Assembly: GCA_019448385.1 (NCBI GenBank)
Contig: JAGTXO010000055.1
Location: 62,001 to 126,000 of the forward strand
Source: Diacronema lutheri
Taxonomy: Eukaryota > Haptophyta > Pavlovophyceae > Pavlovales > Pavlovaceae
Reading direction: 5' to 3'
Length of the DNA stretch: 64,000 bases
In this document: one piece after another, positions 51,333-62,000 of the stretch
How the letters are laid out: every line of letters begins with the position of its first letter
How positions within the stretch are numbered: position 1 is the first letter of the stretch
Translations under genes and position numbers: made by a program
Notes under the pieces: model-generated
The model's input: only the letters and a program-made list of their open reading frames with translations
The model's database searches: none
What the model was told of the DNA's origin: nothing

Positions 51333-52253
51333 TCAGCAAAGGGGTCGTGCACGGGGCTGAGGCGTGACGAACGTAGCGAGAGATGCGACCATGTGCACGC
51401 CGGCAGTTAGGACGGCTGAGATGGCAAGGACCCAAACGAGCCGATGACCATCGCGCGGATCGGCGGAAACGCGTTGAGACGCGCCTGCATCGGGCCCACC
51501 TGGCCCGGCTGCATGCCGAAGAGCTCCTCGTCGAGCTGGGCGCACGCGCGCCGCCGCTCGCCGCTCAGCGGCCTGGCAGCGGCGCGTGTCCGATTGGCCG
51601 TAGCGCGTGGGGCAGTACGAGGTCGACTTGAGCTCGCACAGCGTCTGCACAAATTGGGGCGCCGAGCCCGCACATGGACGCCGCGCCAAACCGTCATCTG
51701 CGCCGCTTCGCGAGCGCCGGCATGCCGACGCGCAGGCTGGCGGAAGTCGCTTCGAGCACTCGCGCGGCACGGTGCGTACGCGGCGACTGCGTGGCCAGAT
51801 GCGCGGCACGCTCGTGCTGCGCTCTGGGCGACACGAGGCGTGGCCGTGCGCCTCAAACGTCCCGTCCAGTTCCAAGCGCGGCACGGCAACGGCCGGGGTG
51901 GGGCTCACGTCCACTCCGTGATCGCGCGGACTGCGCGGCGTTGGCGCGGCTGGAAGCCGCGCGCGTGGCAGAGTGTATGGCGAACTGAAGCTGCCGTCAT
52001 GCACGCACATTGAGCTGGGTGTGGCCATCCATCCCGTGCGCGCGACCGATGCCGTCCGCGGTCGAGAACGCCACTGCGCGCCCGCTCCGTGCGCTGGCGA
52101 ATCGACAAACGTCGCGTTGCCCTTGACGACGCACAGCTGCGGCCGGGCGTATGACGTACACTCCAGGGCCGTAGACTGGTAGATGGGGTTCAAGGGCAGC
52201 TCCGCGCGGCCCCTCACAAACTCCACCACGCCCCTGTGCGAGAGCGCGCCGCT
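51333..52253 (-). other. Uncertain coding region, possibly a degenerate or intron-split gene
   Basis: A minus-strand frame from ATG 52253 begins MSGALSHRGVVEFVRGRAEL and continues through a Cys-containing stretch (LECTSYARPQLCVVKGNATF). Similar-looking pieces appear later in other frames (VQTLCELKSTSYCPTRYG, QLDEELFGMQPGQVGPMQAR). I cannot connect them with convincing splice sites and recognise no family. Codon quality is poorer than in neighbouring genes. It may be a small secreted Cys protein with missed introns or a decayed copy of one. The NUP50 start lies 135 bp beyond its first ATG. Confidence 0.3.
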
Positions 52254-52388
52254 CATGAAAACGAGGCTGGACCCGAACGTCCTCGGACGCAACGCCCCGC
52301 GGTCGTGTTTTAAAAAGTATTCTCGATCGCGTGTTGCGAGCACCGCCACCATCGACACGACCGACCTCGCAAGGAGCAAGAGGCCACG

Positions 52389-53762
52389 ATGCGCAAGCGC
52401 GTGGCCGATAAGCAGATCACGCAGCGGGATGCGGAGGACGACGGGGACGAGGGTGGTGGCGAGGGTAGCGAGGAGCGGGGCGAGATCGCCAAGGCGGACG
52501 CGAACGTGCTCGCCGCGCGCAAAATCCGCTCGTACAAACGACCGACGGCAGCGGGAGGAGGCGCGCCCAAGGCGGCGGGCGCGAACCCGTTCGCGAGCAT
52601 CCAGCTCACGCCTTCATCAGCTGGCGTGGGAGGGTCTGCGCTCAACCCGTTCGCGCCGACGTCCGCTGGCCTCTTTGGCGGCGCGCCCGCGCCAACTGCG
52701 CCAGCCAGCCTCTTTGGCGGCGCATCCGTTGGCCTCTTTGGCGGCGCGCCCGCGCCGACCGCGTCCGCCGCGCCCGGTGGCACGCTGCCCGCGTTTTCGT
52801 TTGGCGCCGTGGCGCCACTGGCTGCAGCCGGCGCCAAGCCGCCTTCCTTCGCATCGCCCTTTGGCAGCTGCGCGCTCGGCACGGCGGCTGCCACCGCGCC
52901 GACGAGCACGCAGCCGTTTGGCGGCGCGCCGGCCGCGCCCGCGCCCGGCGCGTCCGGCGAGAGCGCGCGCCTCAAAGCTCTGCTCGCGTCGACCGGCCCC
53001 GTGCGCGCCGACGAGCACGCGCAGCTGTGCGCCGCGCTGAACGCCGATTTCGCCGCCTTTGTGCGCGATGAGTGGGAGCGCTGCCCGCACGCTGATTGGT
53101 CGGCATGCGCTCTCGAGTACAAGCGCTTTCGGCGGCAGATCGACGCGCGCAGGCCGAACGGCGGCGCGGCGCCTGCCGCGGGTGGCGCGGCGGCCGCGCC
53201 ACCGCCGTTTTCGGCGTTTGCGTTTGGCGCGCCCGCGCCGCCAATCGGCGGCGCAGCGGAAAAGGAAAAGGAAAAGGAAAAGGAAACGGAAAAGGAAAAG
53301 GCTTTGGCGCCGACGGCGCCCGCGGCCGGCGCGGCCGGCGCGGCTGGCGCGGCTGGCGCGGCTGGCGCGGCTGGCGCGTTGCTGCAGCAGCGCGCAAAGC
53401 TCAACGTGCTGCGCACGACTGACGGGAAGGCGGAGTGGAGGGAGGTGGGTCTCGGCGCCGTGCGGCTGATAGAGGAGGGCGCCATCCGTTTCGTCGAGTT
53501 TCGGCCTGAGCTCTCCGACCAGAAGGCGGCGGACGACGCCGACCCACAGTCGGACACCGAGGGCACAGCGCGCCTCGGCCGGCCGGTTCTGTCGGCGCGG
53601 CTCTTGCCGACGACCAAGCCCGAGCAGGCGGCGAAGCGCGTGCAGGTGACGCTGCTCAACGGGATCAACAACCCGGAGGCCAAGCCCGCGCGCTACTGCT
53701 TCTTGCTCAAGACGGCCGCCGACGCAGAGCAGCTCGTCGACGCGCTCAAGAGGGGCGCGTAG
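52389..53762 (+). CDS. NUP50: NUP50 nucleoporin
   Basis: Intronless, 457 residues. The N-terminus MRKRVADKQITQRDAEDDGD with VLAARKIRSYKR matches the importin-alpha-binding NUP50 N-terminal domain. FG-type repeats follow (LFGGAPAPTAP, FSFGAVAP, SPFGS, FAFGAP). A short KE-rich run and Ala/Gly repeats separate these from a C-terminal RanBP1-like domain: LLQQRAKLNVLRTTDGKAEW, REVGLGAVRLIEE, and ARYCFLLKTAADAEQLVDAL. This order is diagnostic of NUP50 at the nuclear basket, where it aids importin recycling. Convergent with the cNMP-binding gene (166 bp). Confidence 0.88.
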   Translation: MRKRVADKQITQRDAEDDGDEGGGEGSEERGEIAKADANVLAARKIRSYKRPTAAGGGAPKAAGANPFASIQLTPSSAGVGGSALNPFAPTSAGLFGGAPAPTAPASLFGGASVGLFGGAPAPTASAAPGGTLPAFSFGAVAPLAAAGAKPPSFASPFGSCALGTAAATAPTSTQPFGGAPAAPAPGASGESARLKALLASTGPVRADEHAQLCAALNADFAAFVRDEWERCPHADWSACALEYKRFRRQIDARRPNGGAAPAAGGAAAAPPPFSAFAFGAPAPPIGGAAEKEKEKEKETEKEKALAPTAPAAGAAGAAGAAGAAGAAGALLQQRAKLNVLRTTDGKAEWREVGLGAVRLIEEGAIRFVEFRPELSDQKAADDADPQSDTEGTARLGRPVLSARLLPTTKPEQAAKRVQVTLLNGINNPEAKPARYCFLLKTAADAEQLVDALKRGA

Positions 53763-53928
53763 CAGCGCGGCGCGCTCGCTGCGCGTGTGGGGCGCGCTTG
53801 CGTGCGCAGCAGGACTCAATCCGCCCGTCACACAAACCGGACTCCTAGCAAATCCAGATGAGGGCCGCCTGATGCGTGCGTCCTGTCTTGTGCTCGGCTC
53901 AACGCGCGGTGCCATTGGACCGGCCGCT

Positions 53929-56900
53929 TCAAAGCGCATGGCCCCACCTGCCCTTTGAGCGCGCAGCCGACATGGCGGTGACTGCGCGCGTGGGCTGCGA
54001 CACACCCGCGTGCGGCGGCCTGCTTACGACCGCCGGCAGCGGCGCGCTTGAGGGTGCAAGATGGCGCACCGGCGGCGACCGCTCGCGCGCCGCCGTGCGC
54101 GCGTCGCTCTTGGCGCGGTGTGGGCTCGCGCTCGCGCCCAGCTGCGCATGCTCGTTCGCCGTGCGCGGCCGAGACTCGACGCCATCGTCCGACGACCGCG
54201 CTTGGCACATACGCGGCACGCACGCGGAGACGAGCACGGCCGACGGGCGCGGCGGCGGGCCGTTGGCGCCATCGTACACCGCCGCGCGCAGCGCCGGCGC
54301 GCCGGCCAGCTTGGCGAGCGCGAGCTCGGGCGACAGTTCCAACTCGGAGTTGGCGTGCGCGTGCGCCGCGTGCGTGCGCGCCTCGATCCAGACGTCGCGG
54401 CGTGGCGCGCGGCATCGCTCGTCGGCGACGCGCACGCGCGGGCCCGGGCGCAGCAGGTCGGCGACGTGCCGCAACTCCGTGCACAGCGTGCGTTGCTCTT
54501 CCGCGTGCGGCGCGAAGCTCGGCATGTCGAGCGCGGGCGCAAGAGGCGCGGCGGCGGCGGCGGCGGCGGTGGCGGCGGCAAGCGTGAGCTTGCTTTGCAC
54601 CTCGTCCCTGTCGAGCCGCGTTGCGCGCAGCGCAGCTTCGTCGCACAGGGCGTCAAGCTGCGCCACTGCGCGCTGCGAGGTGGCGCTGATCGCCACGGAG
54701 CGCGCGCTCTGCTCGGCGAGCTCGCGTCTTGTCGCGGCCGTCTCGCGCCCCGCGCGCTCGAGCTGCACGCGCGCGGTGCGCAGCTGCGCGTCGAGGGCGT
54801 CGCTGCGCGCCTGCGCTTTTTGGTGCGCGAAGGAGAGGGCCTGGTGCGGGGTGGAGGGCGGGCGGGGAAGGCGCGCGTGCGGGCGCGCGCAGGGGCGGAA
54901 AGCGGGTTTCGGTTGGGAGGCAGGGAAGGCGCGTGCCACAGCCCCGCACGCCGGACGAGCGCACGTCCGCACACGCGTGGCGCGCGCACCCAGAGATGGT
55001 CGTCGGCATGGACGAGCAACTGATTGAGCTCGACGTGGCTGCGCTGCCCGGCCATCGCGCGCTGCACAGTCGCATTCGCGCCCGCGCCCGCGCCGGCGTT
55101 CGCGTCGGCAGCCCCCGTGCGTGGCGTCCGCTCCGCGCCGGACTCGCCCGATGCGCCGGACTCGCGCGGCGTCGCCGTGCCGCAGGGCGCGGCGGCGGAG
55201 GACGAGATGGGCGAGCAATCGGCCGCGGTTTCGTGGCCTATCGTCGCGAGCGACGCCGCGCAGCCGCTGCCGCTCACGCCGCGCGGGTGCGCCGCGCCCT
55301 CCGCGTGCGGCCGCGCGCCGTCGCTCGAGACCGCGCGCTCGGACGCTGCGTGGGCTCCGTTGTGCGAGGGCAAGGCAACCCGCTGCAGCGTGACAGCGCT
55401 CTCGCCGACCGAGCCGCTGGCCTGCTCGAGCGCAGCCGTGCCGCCGCGCCCGTGCGCCGACGTCGCGTCGTCGCCGTGCGCGGGCGCGCGCGCGGCGGCA
55501 CGCCTCGCGCACGCGCGCTCCGCCTTGCGCCGCGTGTCGGCGGCGGTGTCGCTCGCGGCGGGCGACGGGCGGAGCGCGTCGGCCTCCGCCTCGAGGTCGA
55601 GGAAGCGGCGCGTGAGCACGAGATGCCTCCTGCCGAGCATCTGTTGTTCCTGGTCCGCGTCGCGCAGCTTGTCGGCGAGCGCCTCGGCCTCGGCGCCACG
55701 CCTGCGCACCGCGTCGCGCGTCTCGCGCAGCTCGACGAAGAGGTCGCGCCGCGCGGATGCCTCGGCGATCAGCATGCGGCGCAGCTGCGTCACGGAGAAC
55801 GCCGCGACGCGCGCCGCGTCGGCGTGCTGCTCGGCGAGCTCGGCCGCGCGCTCGTCCGCGGCGACGAGCCGCTCCTCGGCGCTGGTCGAGCGCACGTGCT
55901 CGAGGGCGAGATCCGACTCGACGCGCGCGAGCAGCTCGGACCGGGCCTCGAGCTCTGCCTGCGCTTCGGCCAGCCGCTCGTGCAGCGCGACGAGCGCCGA
56001 CCCGCCGCCGTCCGCGCCGCCCGCGCCGCCCGCGCCGCCCGCGCCGCCCGCCGAGCCGGCGCGCGCGTCCGCACCGCGCGCGGGCGGCTGCGCCGGCGGC
56101 GAGGACGGCGGCGGCGGCGCGGCGGTGAGCGAGAGGCCGTGCTCGGCGAGGATCTCGAGCGCGCGATCGAGCCTCACCTTGAGCAGCGCGCCCTCGCGCA
56201 GCGCGGCCGCGCGGTCTGCGCTCGTCCTACCGAGCTGCTGCGCCAGCGTGGCCGCGCGGGATCGCACGCTGTTCATCTCCGTCTCGAGCCGCTCGCCGTC
56301 GGAGGCCTGCGCGCGCAGCTTAGCCTCAAGGCGCGCATGCCGCACCATCCACAGCCGCGCAGCCGCGCCGCCCTCTGCGCCCGCAGGCCCGTCGCCGCCA
56401 ACGCTCGCCGTCGACGAGAGGCGAGCCCGCAGCTCGCCGCCGCGCTCGGACGGCGCGGGCGAGGCCGCGCCGGCCCGGCTGCCGAGCGAGCCGGCGACGC
56501 TGGCCATGCCGATGGACAGCCGGCCGCGCGCGACGGGCGTGGACGGCGTGGGCGTCGCCATCGGCGAGCCGTCGGTTACGACCAACCGCTCGGCGGCAGC
56601 GGAGACCGCTCCGGTAGCCATGGGGGCATGGCGGCCGCTGTGCGGTGCGCCCGCGGCGCCGCGCAGCAGCGACGGGTCGAGCGCACAGCCGGCGAGGGCG
56701 CGCGCGCCGTTAGTAGGCGTCGCGGCAGGCGAGGCCAATGCCGACGACGATGACACGTTCCAGTTTCGCTCGACGTTCCCAAGCGGCAGCTTGCTCACTC
56801 GGCTTGGCCGCCTCGCGCCGCCGCTCCGTCCCCGCCCGTCCGCGCCTGGCGGCTTGCGCAGCAGCCTACGCGCGAAAAAGACGCCCCATGACTCGGGCGC

Positions 56901-58070
56901 GGCGGTGATGGATAGATCGAGCGGCAGCGCGAGCGTCGAATCCGCCTCCGCGCCGCTCGCGCCATCGCCCTCGAAGCGAGATGGGTCCGGCACGGCGGGC
57001 GCGAGGCTGCGCAGGCGCTGCGCCGCCGCCTCGGCGGCGCGCACCACCGGTGGCGGCACCGCGCTCAGCGCGAGCACCTTCTCGACGCCCGCGCCGTCCG
57101 CGGCCGCGCGCGCCGCGACCAAAAAATGGCGGACCACATCGGACACGAGTCCGGCCATCAGTGCCGGACGGTCGGCGAGCAGGCGCTCGACGTCGGCGAG
57201 CGGCGCGCGAGCGACGACCGCCTCGTCCGACACGACGCGCACGTGCACGCCCTCGGGCGCGAGCCCCCACGCGTGCACCCCAAAGTATCCGCCGGGTGCG
57301 CACAGCACCTCGCCCTGGGGGCCCTCGATCGCGAGTGCGCCGCGTAGCACGAGCCCAAACTCGTGGCGTGGGCGGCCGACGCGCTCGAGGCGCTCGTGCT
57401 TCTCGAGCCGGCTAAGTCGCATCCTTCCCGCCAGCTCGCGCACGTCCTCCTCGTACCAACCGAGCGTCTCGACCGCGCCGCGCGCCCACTCGCGCAGGAG
57501 CGGCGCGTTGCGGTCCGCGAGGAGAAGCGCCGCACCCGCCTCGGCGTCCGGCACGGGCGCGGCGACGGGCGCGGCGGCGGCGGGCGCGGCCACGCCAAAA
57601 GCGGCGCGACCGAACCCCATTGCGTGGAAGAAGGCCGCCTCGGCGAACGCCTTGAGCAGCTTGAGCGACAGCGCAGGCCGCGCGGCCGCGAGCTCGCCAA
57701 TCTGCGCGAGCGTCGTGCACGCGATCAGCCCAGCCACGTGGCCAACGTGCTGGGCCTCGCAGACGGTCGTGGTGAAAAGCGAAGCCTCACCAATTACGTC
57801 GCCCGCGCGATACGCTGCCGCGCCATCCTGCTCGCACACCACGCCCGAGACGACCACGCCCGCCCACGTGTACGGCTCGCCCTCCTCGAAGACAACCTCA
57901 CCCTCGCCAAACGCGACGAGCGCAAAGCAGCCGGTCAGTAGCTGCAACTCCTCGTCGGCGAAGCCGTTGAAGCAGCGTGAGACGCCCTGCACCTGCATCA
58001 GGTGCCAAAAAGCCTCGTCGGGCGAGCACTCGGAGCGGACGAGGGCCGTCACGAGCGCCGTCGACGCCAT
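53929..58070 (-). CDS. Cyclic-nucleotide-binding-fold and coiled-coil protein
   Basis: Two exons, 54990-58070 and 53929-54840, join in phase 0 (GTGCGC...AG, 149-bp intron) to 1330 residues. Two cNMP-binding (CAP_ED) folds lie at about residues 35-150 (LLTGCFALVAFGEGEVVFEE, GVVVSGVVCE, YRAGDVIGEASLF) and 210-310 (GRPRHEFGLVLRGALAIEGP, VLCAPGGYFG). In the first the phosphate-binding cassette reads GDVIGEASLF without the Arg usual at its end, so cyclic nucleotide binding is doubtful; the second lacks the cassette altogether. From about residue 590 to the end the protein is Ala/Arg/Glu coiled coil with Gly/Ala repeats. Probably a structural or flagellar protein; no orthologue named. Confidence 0.7.
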
Positions 58071-58142
58071 CGCGCCCCGTGGTCCGACAGAGAAACGGCC
58101 AAGGAAACGGACGGTGTGGCGGGAGGAGCCTAACTAAAGGTC

Positions 58143-59060
58143 CTACTTATCGGACGCCGTTGCGGGTGCAGCCGCTCGGGCTGCTCCTTCGGCGCGCAGC
58201 ATCTCGCTGCTCTCGCTGTCAAAGCTTGCAAGCATCGCTACGTCGCGCGGGCACACGGCCGCGCGCGCGTGCGCCACGGGCCCGTGCGGAAGCATGCCAG
58301 CGCTGGTGCACGCGGCGAGCTCGCGGCCGGAGCGGCACGCCGCGAGGCGCAGCAGGCGCGAGATGGCGCACGCGCCGTCCGGGCCGGCGACGGCGCGCGA
58401 GCCCAGGCCCACCAGCCGGTATCGAACGAGCTGCACGGCGTTGACGAACTGCTCCGCGGTGCCAGCGCGCGTGACAAAGCGGTGCTCGACGAAGAGGGTG
58501 CTCGGCTCCTCCCACCAGCGGATCGTCGAGCGCACCGCGTAGCGCTGGCACAGCCGCAGCTCGCGGCGGTACCTGATCACCTGCGAGACGATCACCAGGT
58601 TGAGCGGCGTCCGCTCCTCCGCTCGCGCGCGCGGCGCGTCCTGCGCAAGCACGTCGGCGATGCCCGTCCGCAGGAGGAGCGCCCTGCGTGCAACGTTTGC
58701 GGCGCGCACGTACCGCGCGTTGTTCATGTGGGCGTTGCGATCGATGGCCTCTGGCCCAACGATGAAGGTGCACTCATCGTCGAACGCTCCGCGCCGCGCC
58801 GCGTCGCCCTCCACCGCCCAGCGCCGACGCCGGCGGCGAAGCTCGTGCACGAGCCGTGCGATCCCGATGCGCGCGGCGAGCGCGCAGTCCATTACGTGCG
58901 ACGCAGCGAGGACGGCCGTGATCGCCGCCGCGAGGCCGTGGCACTTGCGCGCGTGCAGCTGCCGCGAGAGCACGAACGCGACCAGACCGACGAGCACTGC
59001 CAAAGAGTCGGGTGTGCCCGCCCGCACGACGCCCGCCGCGGACGACATCGTGCGCATCAT
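58143..59060 (-). CDS. THEM6-type hotdog thioesterase-like protein
   Basis: Intronless, 305 residues from ATG 59060, or 301 from ATG 59048. A hydrophobic N-terminal helix at about 18-34 (DSLAVLVGLVAFVLSRQL) is a membrane anchor. The hotdog domain carries the THEM6/4HBT-like motif FIVGPEAIDRNAHMNNARYV, in which the Asp-x-Asn-x-His-x-N-N cluster is typical, then VIVSQVIRYRRELRLCQRYA and LFVEHRFVTRAGTAEQFVNA. THEM6 sits in the ER membrane and its substrate is not established. It is divergent from the LRR gene with start codons 19-31 bp apart. Confidence 0.83.
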   Translation of the reverse strand: MMRTMSSAAGVVRAGTPDSLAVLVGLVAFVLSRQLHARKCHGLAAAITAVLAASHVMDCALAARIGIARLVHELRRRRRRWAVEGDAARRGAFDDECTFIVGPEAIDRNAHMNNARYVRAANVARRALLLRTGIADVLAQDAPRARAEERTPLNLVIVSQVIRYRRELRLCQRYAVRSTIRWWEEPSTLFVEHRFVTRAGTAEQFVNAVQLVRYRLVGLGSRAVAGPDGACAISRLLRLAACRSGRELAACTSAGMLPHGPVAHARAAVCPRDVAMLASFDSESSEMLRAEGAARAAAPATASDK

Positions 59061-59079
59061 AGCCGGGCGGTGATGATGA

Positions 59080-62000
59080 GTGATGACAAGACGTGTGAAC
59101 GATGCCGGTATCGTGCGGACGGCGTGGATCGAGCTGCGCCAGCCGCCGCACCCCGCGACGAGCGGCGCGCTGCCCGCGATCAGCGCGAACGCCGACGACG
59201 GCGTCTGGCGGCCGCAGTTTGAGCGGCGCAAGACGCTTTACGCCGAGGTGCTCTCGGCCGCCGAGTTCGCCCAGTTTGAGCGCGCGTTCCAGCGCTTCGA
59301 CCTGGACGGCTCCGGCGATCTGAGGATGGTGGAGTTGGAGGGCGTGCTTCGCGCGCTTGGCCGCACGCCAAGCGTCACACAGCTGCGCGCGCTGCTCGCC
59401 GGCAGCAGCGTGCTCGACTTCCACCGGCTCGTCGTCGCCGTCGCTCGGATGGCCCGCTCGGACGCGCAGCCCGAGCCGTGGCTCGCGGCGCTCTTCGCGG
59501 ACGGGCTGGCGACGGAGGTGGTGCTCGGCGACGGCGCGATCTCGGCGGAGGCGCGACAGCCCACCATCGCCGCGCTCCTCGCGATGGCTGACCACCTCCT
59601 CCCGACCGCGCGCCGGCTTCGCACGCTCTCGCTCGCGGGTGCAGCCATCGGCCCGTTTGCTGCGTGCGAGCTGTGCGCCGCGCTGCCGTGCCGCGCGCCG
59701 GGCGGCGAGCTGCGCGTGCTCGACCTGTCGCGCTGCCCGTTCGGCGCGCTCGCCGCGCCCGCGCTCGCCGAGCTCGTCGAGCGCAACGGCACAATCGACG
59801 ACCTGCGGCTGTCGGCCGTTGGCCTGCGCGAACCTGCCGGCGGCCACCTGCTCGCGGCCCTTGGGCGGAACGCGCACGAGCTGCCGCTGCGCCTCGAGCT
59901 GGGCGGCAACGCGCTGGACGACGCGACGATGGCCGGCATTGCCGAGCGCACGGCGTGCAACCGTCTCTCGCGCGAGCTCGCGCCGCTCTTCGCGCAGCCG
60001 CCCCCGGCGGCGGGCGGCGCGCGCGCGCCGCTCGCGCTGCGCTCGCACGGCCTCGCCGCCGCGCACGCCGAGCACGTGGCGCGCACGCTCGAGGCGTGGC
60101 GCGCGCGCGCACTGCGCGACGAGTTCGCGAGCGCGGGCCGCGGGGCGGAAGGGGCGCGCCGGCGCATGCCTCAGCGCGCCTTCCGCCCCACTCCCGTCGG
60201 CCCCTCCGCAGACGGCGGCCTTGGCGACCAGCGGCGCACGCACGCGCGCGCGCGGCGGGGCCCACCGAGAGGCGTGCTGATCGAGGAGGTTGACGTGTCG
60301 GAGAACGCGCAGCTCGGTGCGCTCGGCCTCGCGCGCCTCCTGTCCGCGCCGCCGCCGCCATCGCCGCCGCCGCCGCGCTCGTCGCGCTCGCCGCGCTCGC
60401 CAACGGCCGCCGCCGCCGCGCGGCTGCCGCCGGTCGATCCGGTGGCGGGCGCATCGGCCATCTTTCGCAACGTGCGCTCGCTCAACCTCGCGGGCTGCTC
60501 GCTCGGCGACGGCGGCGTGTGCGAGCTACTCGTCGCGCTCGGCGTGTCGAGCGAGCGCCTCGAGGCGGCCGCGGCGGGCGCGCCCTGGGCGGCGCTCGGC
60601 GCCGAGCCGGCCGTCGTGCGGTACGCGCCGCCCATGGCGCAGCTCGCGCGCCTCGACCTGTCGTGTAACGAACTGACGGGCGCGTTGCCGCGTGGGTGGG
60701 TGCGCGCGGGGGACGGCGAGGCGCTGCGGGCGCACGCGTTACACACCTCCATTGCCAACCTGAGCGTGCGCAGTGTCAGCGTGCGTCCGCCCCAGCCTGC
60801 GCCGGACGCCGACTCGGCGCGAGTCCGGGCGCCAACCCGGCGCGAGTCCGGTGATCTCGCCGGACTCGCCGGCTCGGCCTCGGCGTCGTCCTCGCACGAT
60901 GCGCCGCTCAGCGCGCGCGAGCTGGCCGCCAACGCGCCGCACGCCGCGGCCGATTCGCCGCGCGCGCCCAGCCCACCGCTCCTTCCCGCGCTCGCGCCAG
61001 CCGACGCCGACGCCGCCGCCGTCGCCGCCGGCGGGACGTGGGGCGTGCCGCTCGGCCGCGCGCTCAACGTGCGCGCCGGCACGCTGCGCCACCTCTCCCT
61101 GTCGCACAACCCGCTGCTGTCGGACGCGTGCGTGCGCGCGCTGCTCGACGAGCTCGAGCAGCCCGCCGCGCTGCACACGCTGCAGCTGCACGGCACAGCA
61201 ACGGCCAACGGCGCCGCGCTTGCGCTCGCACGGTGCGCGCAGCGCGGCGCGGCGCTGCGCGCGCTGAGCGTCGGCGCCGCATGCGGCGATGACGGCGTGC
61301 GCGCGCTGCTCGCCGTGAGCGCCGGCGCGTCGGACGCGCCCGCCCGCCGCGCGCCTGCGCCCGTGCACACGCTCGCCTTCGACGCGGCTGTGACGGACAG
61401 TGGCGCGCGCTTCGCGGCCGAGCTGATCGGCGCCGGCCAGCTGCCGCGGCTCGCGGACCTTCGCCTCGGCCGCGGTCTGACCGCCGCGGCGATGCCGGCG
61501 CTCGCCCTTGCGCTCGTCTCGCCTGGCTGTGCGCTGCGTATGCTCAGCGTCGCGCACAACGCCGCGCTCGCCGATGGCGCCCTCGCTGCCCTCTTCGCCG
61601 CGCTCGGCGCGAACGGCTCGCTCACGCGCGTCGACTGCGAGGGCTGCGCGCTCGGCGTCGAGGCCGCAGCCGCACTCTGCGCTGCGCTCGGCACGAACGG
61701 TACGCTCCTCGCGCTGCGCACGACGCCATCGTTGCCGCGCGCCAGCTATGCAGCGCTCGCGCCGCTGCGACGCGACCGCTGGCTCGACGGCGTGGACTCA
61801 GACAAGGGCCAAGGCGAGGGCGAGGGCCAAGGCGAGGGCGAGGGCCAAGGCGAGGGCGAGGGCCAAGGCGAGGGCGAGGGCCAAGGCGAGGGCGAGGGCC
61901 AAGGCGAGGGCGAGGGCCAAGGCGAGGGCGAGGGCCAAGGCGAGGGCGAGGGCCAAGGCGAGGGCGAGGGCGAGGTGGGCGTCGAGCGGCGATTCCACGC

